Below are positions 16,516 through 24,449 of a DNA stretch of 43,025 nt, in pieces. Source of the stretch: Planctomycetales bacterium (GTDB lineage Bacteria; Planctomycetota; Planctomycetia; Pirellulales; JAEUIK01). Where the stretch lies: positions 1 to 43,025 of the forward strand of contig JAGQPT010000429.1 in NCBI GenBank assembly GCA_020426575.1. The letters run 5' to 3'. Positions within the stretch are counted from its first letter, which is position 1. Each line of letters starts with the position of its first letter. The notes under the pieces were generated by a model. It saw only the letters and a list, made by a program, of their open reading frames with translations. It was not told the origin of the DNA and ran no database searches. Made by a program: the position numbers and the translations under genes.

Positions 16516-17499
16516 ATGAGTCAACCGGATCCTCCCCAGCAGCACGTCGCCGTCGTGCCCGAGGAGGACGACGCGCGTCGGGTCGACGCCTTTCTCGCAG
16601 CGCAGCTGCCGATGTACAGCCGCACCCGGCTCGGCGAAGCCATCAAGGCCGGTGCAGTCCAGGTCGACGGCAAGACGACCAAGGCCTCGTACCGTCTTCA
16701 GGCCGGACAGGTTGTGTCGTTGACGTTGCCTGACCTGCCGCGCGAGGGGCCCGCACCGGAAGACATCCCGCTGGTGGTGGTCCACGAGGACGACGCCCTT
16801 GCCGTGGTGAATAAGCCCCCCGGCATGGTAGTGCACCCCTCGAAAGGACACGGCCGTGGCACCCTTGCGGCCGCACTGCAACACCATTTCGACCGACTCA
16901 GCCAAGTGGCCGGTGCCACGCGGCCCGGCATCGTGCACCGGCTGGATCGCGACACCAGCGGCGTGATTGTGGTGGCTAAGACGGACGAGGCCCATCTAGC
17001 CCTGTCCGCCCAGTTCGCGGCCCGATCGGTGGAAAAAGAGTACCTCGCCATCGTCTGCGGAACATCCGACCGGGATCGAGACGTGATCGAGCGTCCCATC
17101 GGAGTCCACCCACAGCAACGCGAAAAGATGGCGATCCGCGCCGACCACGCTACCAGCCGTCCGGCCGAAACCCGCTACGAAGTGTTGGAGCGGTTTGTCG
17201 GCTTCTCGCTGCTAAGTGTGCGGCCGAAAACCGGGCGCACGCATCAAATACGCGTCCATCTTTCCAGCATCGGTCTGCCGATACTCTGCGACCGCCTCTA
17301 CGGCGGTCGCGCCCGGTTGCAACAGGGCGAAGTCGACGGCGGCGGCGACACGGCCACACTGCTCGACCGCCAAGCGCTCCACGCCCATCGGCTTGCGATC
17401 ACCCACCCAACGAGCGGCGAGCGGCTGGAATTTATCGCCCCGCTTGCCGACGATGTCCAGGCGGTCGTAGAACAGATGCGGATGCACCGCACCGCCTGA
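16516..17499 (+). CDS. rluD: RluD-type 23S rRNA pseudouridine synthase
   Basis: This 327-residue protein has an N-terminal S4 RNA-binding domain (about residues 20-85, RVDAFLAAQLPMYSRTRLGE). The RluA/RluD catalytic domain follows. The signature HRLDRDTSG puts the catalytic Asp at residue 144. Downstream, RPKTGRTHQIRVHLSSIGLP is the conserved strand near the active site, and NKPPGMVVHPS precedes it. The S4 domain and length fit RluD, which makes pseudouridines in helix 69 of 23S rRNA; RluC is an alternative. No clear ribosome site precedes the ATG. The alcohol dehydrogenase gene begins 11 bases after its stop, so the two are probably cotranscribed. Confidence 0.92.
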   Translation: MSQPDPPQQHVAVVPEEDDARRVDAFLAAQLPMYSRTRLGEAIKAGAVQVDGKTTKASYRLQAGQVVSLTLPDLPREGPAPEDIPLVVVHEDDALAVVNKPPGMVVHPSKGHGRGTLAAALQHHFDRLSQVAGATRPGIVHRLDRDTSGVIVVAKTDEAHLALSAQFAARSVEKEYLAIVCGTSDRDRDVIERPIGVHPQQREKMAIRADHATSRPAETRYEVLERFVGFSLLSVRPKTGRTHQIRVHLSSIGLPILCDRLYGGRARLQQGEVDGGGDTATLLDRQALHAHRLAITHPTSGERLEFIAPLADDVQAVVEQMRMHRTA

Positions 17500-17510
17500 G
17501 AACCGGCCCC

Positions 17511-18749
17511 ATGCCCTGTCCGACGCCGACATCGCACGAACGCGCGCCGCTCGCGTTCGACCTGCTGCTTCCCCGCAGGGTCGCCTTCGGCTGGGGGCGT
17601 CGGCGCGACATCGGCGCACTGGCCGGGCCACTTGGTCGTCGCGCCCTGCTCGTCACCGGCTCGCGCACACTTTCTCGTTTGGGTCACGTCGACGAGATAT
17701 GTGGTTTGCTCGGCCGTGCCGGGATTGAGATCGTACGGCTCGCCGAAAGTAGCCGTGAGCCGCGCGTCGAGGACGTCGACCGCGTCGCTCACCGCTTACA
17801 TGAAATGAACGTCGGTACGGGCGACGGCGATTTTGTGCTCGCCGTTGGCGGGGGGGCAGCGATCGATCTCGGCAAAGCCGCCGCCGCGATGGCGACCAAC
17901 GCCAACGGCTGTTCGGTGCGCGAGTTTCTCGAAGGCGTCGGCACCGTTCGGACGCTCTCCCGCCCACCGCTTCCCGTCATGGCCATGCCGACAACGGCCG
18001 GCACCGGCAGCGAGGCGACGAAGAACGCGGTGATCTCATCAGACGATCCGCCGTTTAAGAAAAGCTTGCGCTGCGACGACCTTGTGCCCCGCGTCGCGTT
18101 GGTCGACCCCGAACTGACCGCCTCGGCGGGCGCCGCGGTGACGGCGCATGCCGGAATGGATGCGATCACGCAACTCATCGAGAGCTACCTCACGCCCCGC
18201 GCGACGCCGACGACCCGGGCCCTGGCCATCGACGCCCTGGTCGACACGCCGCAGGCGCTGCGCACCGCCTGCGCCTCTGGCGCATCGGATGAGGCGTCAG
18301 CGGCCCAGCAGCGCCAAGCCCGAGAAACAATGGCGCGGGCGGCGTTCACCTCGGGCGTCACGCTCGCCAACTCCGGGTTGGGTATGGCGCACGGCGTCGC
18401 CGCGGCGCTCGGCGTGCACTGCGCTGTGCCGCACGGGCTGGCTTGTGCCGTCATGCTTCCCGCCGCCATGCGGACCAACCGCTCGGTGTGCGAATCGATG
18501 ATCGCCAAACTGGCGGTACCGCTCACGGGACGTTGCGACGGCGACGTAGCCACGGACGCGGCCCGCGCCATCGAGGCCATTGAATCACTCTGCCACGACG
18601 TCGGCATTCCCCGGTGCCTCGGCGACATCGGCGTCCGCAGCCATCAACTCGATGCGATCGTCGCCTCGTCGCGCGGCAACAGCATGAACGGCAACCCCCG
18701 CACGCTCGGCGACGAAGAATTACACGTGATCTTGGAGTCTCTGTTGTGA
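17511..18749 (+). CDS. Iron-family alcohol dehydrogenase
   Basis: This 412-residue NAD(P)-dependent oxidoreductase belongs to the group III (dehydroquinate-synthase-like) fold. The nucleotide-binding motif VGGGAAIDLGK and the family segment PTTAGTGSEATKNAVI are clear. Metal ligands by position are D217 (GMDAITQLIE), H294 (GLGMAHG) and H308 (VPHGLA). The second ligand, usually His in DALTHAIE, is Gln221. The spacing (4 residues, then 14 between the two His) matches FucO, so the alignment is secure. The substrate is unknown. It overlaps the PfkB kinase by four bases, which suggests the two act in one sugar or polyol route. Confidence 0.88.
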   Translation: MPCPTPTSHERAPLAFDLLLPRRVAFGWGRRRDIGALAGPLGRRALLVTGSRTLSRLGHVDEICGLLGRAGIEIVRLAESSREPRVEDVDRVAHRLHEMNVGTGDGDFVLAVGGGAAIDLGKAAAAMATNANGCSVREFLEGVGTVRTLSRPPLPVMAMPTTAGTGSEATKNAVISSDDPPFKKSLRCDDLVPRVALVDPELTASAGAAVTAHAGMDAITQLIESYLTPRATPTTRALAIDALVDTPQALRTACASGASDEASAAQQRQARETMARAAFTSGVTLANSGLGMAHGVAAALGVHCAVPHGLACAVMLPAAMRTNRSVCESMIAKLAVPLTGRCDGDVATDAARAIEAIESLCHDVGIPRCLGDIGVRSHQLDAIVASSRGNSMNGNPRTLGDEELHVILESLL

Positions 18750-19681
18750 TCCTCGCCGCCGGCCTCACTCCCGCTCTCCAGCAAATCGTCGTACTGGAAT
18801 CGTTCTCCACCGGCGAAGTCAACCGCGCCGTAGAAACTCGCTGGTGCGCCTCGGGCAAAGTGTTGAACGTCGGCATCGCGCTGGAACACCTGGGGGTGGC
18901 ATCACGAACCTTGTCGCTACTGGGACGACGCGCCGATTCGTACATCGAACACGAACTGGCCACGCTCGACATCTCCTGCCGTTGGATCCGCACGGTGGCA
19001 CCCACCCGAATCTGCACGACGATACTCGATCGGGCCACCGGACGTTCGACGGAACTTGTGGAAAACGCGGCAGCGGTAACCGCTGATGAGTTGGATCGAT
19101 TCGCCGACGCCTTCGCCGAAGAGGCGCGTGACTCTCGTGCGGTGGTACTCACCGGATCGATGCCCGCCGGCACGCCCCGCGATTTCTACGCCCGACTGTT
19201 GGCGACGACCACTGCGCCGGTGGTGCTCGACGTCCGCGGTCCCGAGTTGCACGCCGCCCTCGAACATCGCCCGCTGTTGATCAAACCCAACGTTGTCGAA
19301 TTGGCCCACACGCTCTCATGCTCGGCGGAAGTATTGGCCGAAGACGACGACGCCTTGATCGCCGCCTGCCGTGAACTGATTGAACGTGGAGCCCAATGGA
19401 CGCTGATCACACGAGGTAGCCGACCAGCTTTGCTCTGCTCGGCCGCTGCGGCCTATGAACTCGTGCCGCCGCGACTCGATTCGGTCGTCAACGCAATCGG
19501 CAGCGGCGACTGCGCGGCTGCTGCGTTCGCCTGGGCCATCACTGGTGGTCACGACGTTCCCGACGCCTGCCGACACGCACTGGCCGCCGGCACACTCAAC
19601 GCCCGAGTCCTCTTGCCCGGTCGCCTGAGCGCGGCCGACGTGACCGCCTGGGCCCAACGCGTCGAGTGCCGTCGCGTTTAG
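18746..19681 (+). CDS. PfkB-family sugar(-phosphate) kinase, 1-phosphofructokinase/LacC-like
   Basis: This 311-residue kinase starts at GTG 18746, inside the GTGA shared with the dehydrogenase stop, with GGAG eight bases upstream. The N terminus (VILAAGLTPALQQIVVL, then GEVNRAVETRWCASGK) resembles the hexose-phosphate branch, FruK and LacC. VVLTGSMPAGTP lies in the middle. The C-terminal anion hole and catalytic base are in NAIGSGD, with D255 as the likely base. The usual GGKG near the start is ASGKVLNVG. Likely reaction: ATP-dependent phosphorylation of a ketose phosphate, exact substrate unknown. Coupling to the alcohol dehydrogenase is a context clue. The convergent gap to 19723 has only a tiny GCCG/CGGC hairpin (19704-19717). 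Confidence 0.85.
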   Translation: MILAAGLTPALQQIVVLESFSTGEVNRAVETRWCASGKVLNVGIALEHLGVASRTLSLLGRRADSYIEHELATLDISCRWIRTVAPTRICTTILDRATGRSTELVENAAAVTADELDRFADAFAEEARDSRAVVLTGSMPAGTPRDFYARLLATTTAPVVLDVRGPELHAALEHRPLLIKPNVVELAHTLSCSAEVLAEDDDALIAACRELIERGAQWTLITRGSRPALLCSAAAAYELVPPRLDSVVNAIGSGDCAAAAFAWAITGGHDVPDACRHALAAGTLNARVLLPGRLSAADVTAWAQRVECRRV

Positions 19682-19722
19682 ACGGAAGCCAAGTTTTCGT
19701 CCAGCCGTTTTAGCGGCGGCAA

Positions 19723-20493
19723 TTATCCAAACAGCTTCCGCAAAAAGGACCTCTTGTAGAAGGGTTTGTTTTCACGAAGCATGTATTCGGACAAACCTCG
19801 TCCGTCCGGTGAAACACGGACAAAGTCAACGATTTCGTGCTCGCCCATCACTTCCCTCGCCACCACCCCGGCGTCACCCACGATCGAATCCCAGTCAGAT
19901 TCGACCACAATGCCGATAAGTGTGTGCGGGAAACCATCGGTGATTGGGTTAAAGAAGTGCGCCAAGTAGGCGGCTTTCACGCTGGGCTGCTTTGCGAACA
20001 GTCTGGACAGCGTATTGACCAACGCAGTTGGATATGTCGTGGGCTGGCCAACTAGTACTTGGGTATCCTCTTCGACGACATAGCCCTGACCGGCGCGGAA
20101 TATTGAACCATCAAGAATGCCGGCGATTTCGGCAGCGGTGAACTCCTTACCGTAATCGAGGCCAGGATTCAGAACGACATTCGCACCTCGGGTGATCTCG
20201 AAAAAGTCTTTGGCGTTTAACCTCAGATACATCGCCTCCTTTTGAAGCGACTGCTGGAGTCTCGCCAAAGACGAAAAAACGGGAAGCCAATCCTCCCCAT
20301 CGCGCTTCAGCGATTGAATCTGTATGTCACTTCCTTCTTGAAGGACGCCGTGCTGAATGTCTAGCGATCCCTCTCCGGCTTGAACGAAATAGACGTCGGC
20401 GATGAGCAGATCGCGATAAAACTGCGGTCGATGACTGGGGTCAGCCGTCGCCGACATCAGCGAGCGCTCCAGATCGTTTTCCGCTAGAAACAT
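19723..20493 (-). CDS. sseB: SseB family protein
   Basis: This 256-residue protein's N terminus (NDLERSLMSATADPSHRPQF) aligns with E. coli SseB (ELE...AATEPAHRPAF), which supports the ATG at 20493 although no ribosome site is visible there. The inner ATG at 20457 has a better GGAG but would cut the conserved start. The SseB N-terminal domain runs to about residue 140, with the family segment LNPGLDYGKEFTAAEI. The C-terminal domain follows (QPTTYPTALVNTLSRLF...PSVKAAYLA). SseB proteins are small cytoplasmic proteins linked to serine sensitivity and found in secretion or toxin loci, with no firm biochemical role. Its codons are clearly less GC-rich than its neighbours', hinting at later acquisition. 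Downstream of the secreted unknown by 23 bases. Confidence 0.85.
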   Translation of the reverse strand: MFLAENDLERSLMSATADPSHRPQFYRDLLIADVYFVQAGEGSLDIQHGVLQEGSDIQIQSLKRDGEDWLPVFSSLARLQQSLQKEAMYLRLNAKDFFEITRGANVVLNPGLDYGKEFTAAEIAGILDGSIFRAGQGYVVEEDTQVLVGQPTTYPTALVNTLSRLFAKQPSVKAAYLAHFFNPITDGFPHTLIGIVVESDWDSIVGDAGVVAREVMGEHEIVDFVRVSPDGRGLSEYMLRENKPFYKRSFLRKLFG

Positions 20494-20516
20494 CGTGTAT
20501 TCGTCACAAGCGTCGC

Positions 20517-21740
20517 TCAGCGATACCGCGCGTTGACCAGCCGCCGAGAGAATTCATCGAGCAGGTCGGGGCCGATAATCTGCTCGAGGTTCTGACTTTG
20601 CTCACCCGCCCCGAGGTCGACGTCAACCGCTTCGAGCAACTTGGCAACCTGCCGCAGGCCGGCCATTGTTTGCGACTCGCACATGGGAAAGTCAAAGGCG
20701 ATCGTGCGCGTCGCGCCGTCGTCGGCAACGAAATTCACTCCTAAGACGGGCACGTCGGCGACGCGGTCCTCGTCCTTGCGCACCGGCAACTCGACAAAAC
20801 GCAGGCCCACGGGACGCCCCATGGGATCGCCGACGCCGCTGAGCCACACTCGACAATCGCTGTCCGGATGCAGGTTTTCGCCGTAGAAATCGACGGCATA
20901 GCGACCGTCAATCTCTTTGAGCACGGCGATGACGCGCCCCAAAAACGCCGAGCCATTGCCGATCAAACTGGGTTTGTCCCAAACGTCAATGGCCGCCTTC
21001 AACGGCACCCCCTCCACCAATTCGTTGGCATCAATCATCCGCTGAGCGTCGAGGTCGCGCACGAGCATGTGGTTCACGCCGTCGGCGCGCACCCGCACGT
21101 TTAGCATGCGCAGACTTCGCTTCGGCGGGGTACCGACGACGTCGAGCAGCAGCACCTGTCGCGGCCGCAATTTGCTGCGAAAGTCGATCCATTCACCGGC
21201 CGAGTCGGCCGAGCGATTGCTAATGGTGCGCGGGAACAGTCCGGCGGGCCCTTCGTAGTCCCTGTTCGCTTCCAGCACCACCGGGGCATCGGGATCAAGT
21301 GGCGGCAGACGATCGAAATTGCCCCTGAGTTCGAGCGGCGCTTCGCCAAGGTCAAAGTAGTATTTCAATTCGAGCGAATGGGGTTGATCGGGGTCTTCAT
21401 AGGCCTGGCTCGACTGACGAATAAAGGCAGGACGTCCCGCGACTTCTCGCGCTTCGACGCGCCGCGCTCGCCACTGGCCATCGACGCCGCCAAGCGTGTC
21501 GTCACCGATCCCCTCCTCGACGATGCCGTCGAAGTTCAAACCGTCCTCGCTGATCCCCTCACCGACGATCACGTCTCCGTCGACACCCGCGTCGCCGGCG
21601 TTCGACTCAACGACACCGTCACCGTCGAGCACGATGTCGAGCGCCTCTTCCTCGGCGGCGGTGGCGCGGTCGACCACGCCGGCCCCGAATGGCACCATCC
21701 CCAGGACCAAGCAAGCTGCTGTTAGCTGTCGCTTCATCAT
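20517..21740 (-). CDS. Secreted protein of unknown function with acidic glycine-rich segment
   Basis: This protein of about 407 residues uses ATG 21740 or 21737, both close behind GAGG; an ATG at 21752 is less likely. Residues 2-28 form a signal peptide (KRQLTAACLVLGMVPFGAG, cleavage near ATA-AE). Residues about 30-85 are an Asp/Glu/Gly-rich stretch with repeating D-G and G-I/V units. The rest alternates beta-rich segments such as LELKYYFDLGEAPLELRG and VGLRFVELPVRKDEDR and has one Cys pair far apart. No domain family is recognised. It is transcribed away from the next secreted-protein gene and toward sseB. A periplasmic or surface role is inferred only from the signal peptide. Confidence 0.7.
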   Translation of the reverse strand: MMKRQLTAACLVLGMVPFGAGVVDRATAAEEEALDIVLDGDGVVESNAGDAGVDGDVIVGEGISEDGLNFDGIVEEGIGDDTLGGVDGQWRARRVEAREVAGRPAFIRQSSQAYEDPDQPHSLELKYYFDLGEAPLELRGNFDRLPPLDPDAPVVLEANRDYEGPAGLFPRTISNRSADSAGEWIDFRSKLRPRQVLLLDVVGTPPKRSLRMLNVRVRADGVNHMLVRDLDAQRMIDANELVEGVPLKAAIDVWDKPSLIGNGSAFLGRVIAVLKEIDGRYAVDFYGENLHPDSDCRVWLSGVGDPMGRPVGLRFVELPVRKDEDRVADVPVLGVNFVADDGATRTIAFDFPMCESQTMAGLRQVAKLLEAVDVDLGAGEQSQNLEQIIGPDLLDEFSRRLVNARYR

Positions 21741-21799
21741 CGTGCCTCGCATTGAGCCGGACGCGTTTCACATCGCGCCGGCGTTTTCTTGCTAAACCA

Positions 21800-21840
21800 T
21801 CCAGCGATCATGTTCGTAACACACGAGCGGCGCCGCTGGA
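21800..21840. repeat. Inverted repeat in divergent promoter region
   Basis: TCCAGCG (21800-21806) and CGCTGGA (21834-21840) are perfect inverse complements 27 bases apart. AGCGGCGCCGCT (21826-21837) is itself a 12-base palindrome overlapping the second arm. The 274-base region 21741-22014 separates two divergently transcribed secreted-protein genes, so a shared regulatory site is possible. Confidence 0.3.
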
Positions 21841-22014
21841 CAGGGGCGCCCTGACCGGGGACAATGCCGCCGATGATCGAGGTTTCCGCCACACGTGCGG
21901 AGACCGCGATGCGGCGACACGCCATCCAGCGTCGGACCAGTCGGAGCGCATCCGACGCCGATTCACCGTACGCCGAAGCCGGCCATTTCGTTCAACGACT
22001 AGGAGGAACGCACG

Positions 22015-23124
22015 ATGACTAGCGCCACACACCGCTTCCCCAGCGGCCGCCGTGCCAGCAAATATAGCGTAACACCACGCCGCGCGCCGAATGGCTTCGG
22101 TTTCCCTCGTCGACTATTGCAAGCAGCACTCGTCGCGACGTTGGGCCTGGGAAGTGCCGTCGCGTGGGGCGACACCTGGCCCGTCCGCGTGATCCGCGAG
22201 GTGCCGCTGACGACCGAGGCGATCGCAGCCGCGCATGCCCAGAGCAAAAACGCCTGCCACCAGGTGGCCGTCGGCGACCCAATGCAGATTGCCGACTTCG
22301 CGGGCGAGGCGGTCTACACGGTTCCCGTGAAAAAAGACGGAAAGGTCACGTCGGTGAAGCTGCCGTTTCGCTACTCGCGGCTCGGCGTCCTCACTTTCGG
22401 AATGCAGTTGCAGCCGAGCGACCAAGCCCGCCTGCCCGCCGTCAGCAAGAGCGAGATCCTCGACCGCATCGCGTCGAACTACATCAGTATCCAGGTTCGC
22501 GTGCAGCGCGACGCCGAAACCGGGGCCGTCTACCTCCACTACCAGCCCTTCGCGGCCGTGGGCATGTACCAGAACCCCGGCAAGACCGACGAATTCCAGC
22601 CGCTCATGGAAGACTCGGTTCGCGACGTGCGCAGCCTGGGTCTTTTCTTCCCCGACGGCAGCAAGCCCAGCGCCGAAGCCTTCCGCACCCTGGTGGCAGT
22701 GAGCAAGTCGACAGTCGCCGTCGACGGTTCGAGCCCCGACGATCCCGATCCGGCAACTGAAACCGAATACGAATTGATCTTCGTCCGCGCACGCATCGAC
22801 GGCGATGACGTGCAATTGCACTCGTTCACGACGGGCAACGACCGCACGGTGCTGCGTTACCTGCCGCCCTATGTCGATCCCGCCACCGCCGACGACTGCA
22901 ACGTGACGAGCACGATCTTCTTCACCGAATACACCGCAGCCAAACAGTCGCCCAGCGCCAAGGTGAACCGCAGCACCGTCGTGAACAGCCAGGCGAACTT
23001 CACGATGGAACAGCTCAATGCCTTCGCAGCCGAACAGGGGTGGCAAGGCGACGCGATGGCCAACCTCACCGCCACGCTCGATGCCATCATCGACGGCAAG
23101 ATCAAGCCGGCCACGGTCGAGTGA
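22015..23124 (+). CDS. Secreted protein of unknown function, planctomycete type
   Basis: This 369-residue protein starts at ATG 22015, eight bases after a strong AGGAGG. A polar, Arg-rich leader of about 30 residues precedes a hydrophobic signal core (LLQAALVATLGLGSAVAWG), giving an unusually long n-region. The mature part opens with DTWPVRVIREVPLT and is mixed alpha/beta with no membrane helix. One notable patch is DDCNVTSTIFFTEYTAAK. No family is recognised. Its stop overlaps the GTG start of the SpoU-type methyltransferase by four bases, so the two are translated together although they work in different compartments. Confidence 0.75.
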   Translation: MTSATHRFPSGRRASKYSVTPRRAPNGFGFPRRLLQAALVATLGLGSAVAWGDTWPVRVIREVPLTTEAIAAAHAQSKNACHQVAVGDPMQIADFAGEAVYTVPVKKDGKVTSVKLPFRYSRLGVLTFGMQLQPSDQARLPAVSKSEILDRIASNYISIQVRVQRDAETGAVYLHYQPFAAVGMYQNPGKTDEFQPLMEDSVRDVRSLGLFFPDGSKPSAEAFRTLVAVSKSTVAVDGSSPDDPDPATETEYELIFVRARIDGDDVQLHSFTTGNDRTVLRYLPPYVDPATADDCNVTSTIFFTEYTAAKQSPSAKVNRSTVVNSQANFTMEQLNAFAAEQGWQGDAMANLTATLDAIIDGKIKPATVE

Positions 23125-23621
23125 GCGAGTTCGTCCATCAGCGTCATCAGCCTCCCACGCCGCTCGAACGGCCGCGGGAAATGCTCATCGTTTGTCCGCC
23201 CCTGCGCAGCAACGTCAATCTCTCCCGCATCGTCCGGCTGGCGGGCTGCTGCGCCGTCCCCCGTGTGATCTGCTGCGGGACGGCCAAAGTGATCGGCCGC
23301 ATCGCCCGCGATGGCGCCGAATCGGTCGAACTCGAGGTGCATCGCACGCTGCCGCCGGTGCTCGACAAACTGAGGGACGACGGCTATCGGCTCGTCGGTC
23401 TCGAACAGACCAGCGGCTCGACGTCGCTACACGAATACGCGTTCGCCCGTCGCACGGCGCTAGTCCTCGGCAACGAACGCCACGGCATCGCGGCCGACGT
23501 GCTAGAGCAACTCGACGATGTCGTGGAAATCCCGGTCTGGGGCCTGCCCTTTAGCTACAACGTCGCCACGGCGGCGGTGATGGCGGTCTACGAATATTGC
23601 CGGCAATATCCGAAGGGATAG
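23121..23621 (+). CDS. SpoU-family RNA 2'-O-methyltransferase
   Basis: This 166-residue SPOUT enzyme starts at GTG 23121 within GTGA. Motif 1 is NVNLSRIVRLAG, with the conserved Asn and Arg. Motif 2 is LVLGNERHGI (about residues 115-124). Motif 3 is IPVWGLPFSYNVATAAVMAVYEY. These form the knotted S-adenosylmethionine site that methylates ribose in tRNA or rRNA. It has no N-terminal substrate-binding domain, so its size is close to TrmL (tRNA Cm34/Um34), but the target cannot be read from sequence. The start rests on the family domain beginning near PREMLIVCPPLRS. Confidence 0.88.
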   Translation: MSEFVHQRHQPPTPLERPREMLIVCPPLRSNVNLSRIVRLAGCCAVPRVICCGTAKVIGRIARDGAESVELEVHRTLPPVLDKLRDDGYRLVGLEQTSGSTSLHEYAFARRTALVLGNERHGIAADVLEQLDDVVEIPVWGLPFSYNVATAAVMAVYEYCRQYPKG

Positions 23622-23751
23622 GCGACGCCGTCTCATGATCTACGGCGAGTTGTTATACGCGGCCGGTTAGTACGCCTAGTCTGTGGAGAGAAGCAGGTCG
23701 CGATATTCACTGCGTCCAATCGCGCAAACACACGATGCGAGGAGGTGCACG

Positions 23752-24120
23752 ATGAAAGCCTGCCTTTGGATGGCCCGGCTCATCGGTCTGGGAGTCGCAG
23801 GGCTGGTCGCCGCGATTGCCGTGGGCCAGCGATTCAACCCGCTTGCCCTCGGCGGCGCCGAGATGGCCCTGTCGGCGGCTCTTTTTGCTGCATTGCTCGG
23901 GATGTTGGCGCTGTGGCGCTGGCCCGGCTGGGGCTCAGCGTTGGCACTCGCGGGGATGACCGCCTTCTATGCCATCAATTGGACGACTTCGGGACGCCTA
24001 CCCGGCGGCTGGGTGTTGCCGCTCTGCTTCGTGCCGGGGGTGCTGGGGGCGATCTATTGGAGCATCACCCACGCCCGCATGGGAGCGCGCCGTTCTCGCT
24101 CGAATTCGGCGGCGCCGTAA
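23752..24120 (+). CDS. Small four-helix membrane protein of unknown function
   Basis: This 122-residue protein starts at ATG 23752 after a near-perfect AGGAGG. Four hydrophobic helices are visible: about 8-24 (IGLGVAGLVAAIAVG), 36-54, 60-78 (SALALAGMTAFYAINW) and 88-105 (WVLPLCFVPGVLGAIYW). A basic tail follows (MGARRSRS). Nearly all of it is membrane-embedded, with short loops and no catalytic-looking residues. Function unknown. The strong ribosome site supports it being real. Confidence 0.75.
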   Translation: MKACLWMARLIGLGVAGLVAAIAVGQRFNPLALGGAEMALSAALFAALLGMLALWRWPGWGSALALAGMTAFYAINWTTSGRLPGGWVLPLCFVPGVLGAIYWSITHARMGARRSRSNSAAP

Positions 24121-24449
24121 GTCCCTTCGGGCGCCAAACCGACCGCGAACGTCAACCAACTCAGGCATCCGATGTCCGGAGCGTAGAGGACCGAACCGGT
24201 CGTCAGCAGCGACGGATCGATACGCGATCAGCGTCAAACGCGGCCGTCGACCACCACTTGACCAGCCCACACGTCCTGACATAGCCTAGTGGGTTTGGAC
24301 TTCCGCACCGAACGGCAGCCGGGCAGCTGCGAAACCGACAGCGGTGGGTGGTTTGGTGCCCTCTGACCATTCGGTCTGTGCGGCAATTGCGTGGGCATGA
24401 CAGCGATTTCCAACGGATGCGGCTGCGGCCGCGGTGAGGACGTACGGCG
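24121..24449. other. Intergenic region before purA
   Basis: These 329 bases hold no supported gene. A weak promoter candidate is the only element noted; the 3' part is a GC-rich leader with no obvious riboswitch fold. Confidence 0.55.
24258..24287 (+). promoter_or_regulatory. Possible promoter for purA-uppS-cdsA
   Basis: TTGACC (24258-24263) with TAGCCT (24282-24287) at 18-base spacing. The -35 is good and the -10 matches only at the three key positions T, A and T. It would give a leader of about 155 bases. Confidence 0.3.

Noticed and set aside
20422-20457. Inner ATG at 20457 as the start of sseB
   Set aside because: It has a better GGAG, but would remove the conserved NDLERSL segment that aligns with E. 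coli SseB.
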